Origin: Paludibacter sp.
GTDB taxonomy: Bacteria > Bacteroidota > Bacteroidia > Bacteroidales > Paludibacteraceae
Length of the DNA: 7,436 bases
Assembly: GCA_009787075.1 (NCBI GenBank)
Contig: WRGS01000156.1
Location: 1-7,436, forward strand
Direction: 5' to 3'
Shown here piece after piece: positions 5,796 to 7,436 of this stretch. A program made the position numbers and the translations under genes. Below the pieces are notes generated by a model. The model was not told the DNA's origin. It made no database searches and worked only from the letters and a program-made list of their open reading frames with translations. The stretch's first letter is position 1; each line of letters starts with the position of its first letter.

Positions 5796-7436
5796 TTACT
5801 CCATCAAAATCCCCATTACCGCTATTGCTGCTTTAGCAATATTTGTTCCGGGACCGAAAATGGCGGCTACGCCTGATTTGTAAAGAAAATCGTAGTCTTG
5901 CGGAGGAATTACCCCGCCTGCCACAACGAGAATATCTTCGCGTCCGAGTTTTCTCAATTCTTCAATCACTTGCGGTACAAGAGTTTTGTGCCCTGCTGCC
6001 AAAGACGAAACGCCAAGAATATGCACATCGTTTTCAACTGCCTGCTTTGCCGCCTCTTCGGGCGTTTGGAAAAGCGGACCCATATCCACATCAAATCCGC
6101 AATCGGCAAAACCTGTTGCAACAACTTTTCCGCCTCTATCGTGTCCGTCCTGCCCCATTTTCGCTACCATAATGCGCGGGCGGCGACCTTCGCGGACGGC
6201 AAATTCTTCTGTCAAAGCGCACGCTTTTTGGAAGTCCGAATCCTGTTTTGTTCCTGCTGAATACACTCCTGAAATAGTTCTAATGGTTGCTTTATATCTG
6301 CCTGCAATTTGTTCGCAAGCGTCTGAAATTTCGCCCAAAGTGGCGCGTACTTTCGCCGCCTCAACGGCAAGTTCCAAAAGATTGCCTTTGCCTGTGCGCA
6401 CACATTCGGTAATTGCGTCAAGTGCATTTTTCACGTCATCATTATTGCGTTTTGCTTTTAATTCATTCAAACGCTCAATCTGTTGCTTGCGCACAGCCGT
6501 ATTATCAACTTCCAAAGTATCAATGGCATCTTCTTGAGCAAGGCGATAACGATTTACACCGACAACGGTTTGTTCGCCGCTGTCAATCCGCGCCTGAGCA
6601 CGAGCTGCCGCCTCTTCGATGCGCATTTTTGGAATCCCCGTTTCTATTGCTGCAGCCATTCCGCCAAGCGATTCAATTTCCTGAATATGTTCCCACGCAC
6701 GGTCAAAAATCGCTTTGGTGAGATTTTCAACATAATACGAACCAGCCCAAGGGTCAATTTCGCGGCAAATATTGGTTTCTTCCTGAATATAGATTTGCGT
6801 ATTTCGAGCAATTCGCGCCGAAAAGTCGGTAGGCAATGCGATTGCTTCGTCAAGTGCATTTGTGTGCAGCGATTGCGTATGTCCGAGGGCTGCTCCCATT
6901 GCCTCAATGCAAGTTCTGCCTACATTATTAAACGGGTCTTGCTCGGTCAAAGACCAGCCAGATGTTTGACAATGCGTGCGCAAAGCAAGCGATTTAGGAT
7001 TTTTCGGATTAAATGTTTTCACAATTTCCGCCCAAAGCATACGCGCGGCACGCATTTTGGCAATTTCCATAAAATGATTCATTCCAATAGCCCAAAAGAA
7101 CGACAAACGCGGAGCAAAAGCGTCAATATCCATACCCGCATTCACGCCTGCACGAAGATATTCCCAGCCGTCAGCCAAAGTATATGCAAGTTCGATGTCG
7201 GCAGTTGCGCCAGCTTCCTGCATGTGATAACCCGAAATGGAAATTGAATTGAATTTCGGCATATTTTTAGAAGTATATTCAAAAATATCAGCAATAATTT
7301 TCATTGAAAATTTTGGCGGATAAATGTAAGTATTTCTTACCATAAATTCTTTCAAAATATCATTTTGAATAGTGCCGTTCAATTGTTCGAGCGTTGCGCC
7401 CTGCTCCAGACCTGCAACGATATAAAACGCCAAAAT
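5796..7436 (-). CDS. Methylmalonyl-CoA mutase, large (alpha) subunit, 5' end outside the window
   Basis: The visible 546 codons are the C-terminal three quarters of the B12-dependent mutase that interconverts (R)-methylmalonyl-CoA and succinyl-CoA, used for propionate production or use. The frame stays open to the right edge. The TTG at 7431-7433 is an internal Leu codon, not the start, and about 174 residues of the N-terminus are missing. The catalytic barrel shows MVRNTYIYPP and SISISGYHMQEAG. The Arg and His in these are spaced exactly like R207 and H244 of the Propionibacterium enzyme. The C-terminal B12 domain has AKMGQDGHDRGG (plus-strand bases about 6129-6164) with the cobalt-binding His and its Lys and Asp partners. 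GVSSLAAGHKTL and AGGVIPPQDYDFLYKSG follow, and the protein ends at ILME. A separate small subunit gene is expected upstream, to the right of the window. Names in use include mutB, mcmA2 and scpA. Confidence 0.97.
   Translation of the reverse strand: MLAFYIVAGLEQGATLEQLNGTIQNDILKEFMVRNTYIYPPKFSMKIIADIFEYTSKNMPKFNSISISGYHMQEAGATADIELAYTLADGWEYLRAGVNAGMDIDAFAPRLSFFWAIGMNHFMEIAKMRAARMLWAEIVKTFNPKNPKSLALRTHCQTSGWSLTEQDPFNNVGRTCIEAMGAALGHTQSLHTNALDEAIALPTDFSARIARNTQIYIQEETNICREIDPWAGSYYVENLTKAIFDRAWEHIQEIESLGGMAAAIETGIPKMRIEEAAARAQARIDSGEQTVVGVNRYRLAQEDAIDTLEVDNTAVRKQQIERLNELKAKRNNDDVKNALDAITECVRTGKGNLLELAVEAAKVRATLGEISDACEQIAGRYKATIRTISGVYSAGTKQDSDFQKACALTEEFAVREGRRPRIMVAKMGQDGHDRGGKVVATGFADCGFDVDMGPLFQTPEEAAKQAVENDVHILGVSSLAAGHKTLVPQVIEELRKLGREDILVVAGGVIPPQDYDFLYKSGVAAIFGPGTNIAKAAIAVMGILME

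Noticed and set aside
5683..5883. 66-codon plus-strand frame spanning the uxaC end and the terminator
   Set aside because: It runs through the terminator hairpin and the end of the convergent mutase gene, and the sequence looks non-coding.
6483..7247. 254-codon plus-strand frame, and others at 5986-6537 and 5843-6172
   Set aside because: They are antisense shadows of the methylmalonyl-CoA mutase gene, whose frame is unmistakable. None has recognisable motifs.
7431..7433. TTG as start codon of the mutase gene
   Set aside because: The frame continues to the window edge, and the family has about 174 more residues upstream of this point, so it is an internal Leu codon.

Overview
The window looks like a piece of a Bacteroidetes (probably Bacteroidales-like) chromosome. 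Four things point there: the low GC content with A-rich leaders instead of clear Shine-Dalgarno sites, two promoters of the Bacteroidetes type (TTTG then TAnnTTTG), the gene families present (DUF4332 protein, SIMPL lipoprotein, UxaC, B12-dependent methylmalonyl-CoA mutase), and an intergenic repeat built from CTTTGCG heptamers. The genus cannot be read from the sequence.

Left part (108-2744, plus strand): three overlapping genes that look like one operon, noticeably more AT-rich than the rest. It holds a broken radical SAM/SPASM peptide-maturase-type gene, an intact secreted S41-family peptidase, and a 94-codon gene that looks like the signal peptide and extreme C-terminus of a much larger alpha-2-macroglobulin-type protein. 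The first and third genes both appear to have lost their interiors. The maturase has lost the part of the core that should carry the CX3CX2C cluster motif and also has a frameshift, yet its SPASM cysteine pattern is complete. I read this as the decaying remains of an exported or modified peptide system. No precursor peptide gene is visible.

Middle part (2745-3593): a small DUF4332 helix-hairpin-helix gene sits between two copies of an intergenic repeat in opposite orientation (about 2764-2854 and 3386-3499). The DUF4332 gene and the following SIMPL lipoprotein gene have almost identical promoter and leader sequences, although their products are unrelated.

Right part (3594-7436): the SIMPL lipoprotein gene is followed after 12 bases by uxaC (uronate isomerase). 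A perfect 15-bp hairpin with a T tract lies between uxaC and the convergent minus-strand gene for the large subunit of methylmalonyl-CoA mutase, which runs off the right edge. These are ordinary metabolic genes: hexuronate catabolism and propionate/succinate interconversion.

No tRNA, rRNA, CRISPR array or transposase gene was seen. Bases 1-107 hold no gene and no promoter I can defend.
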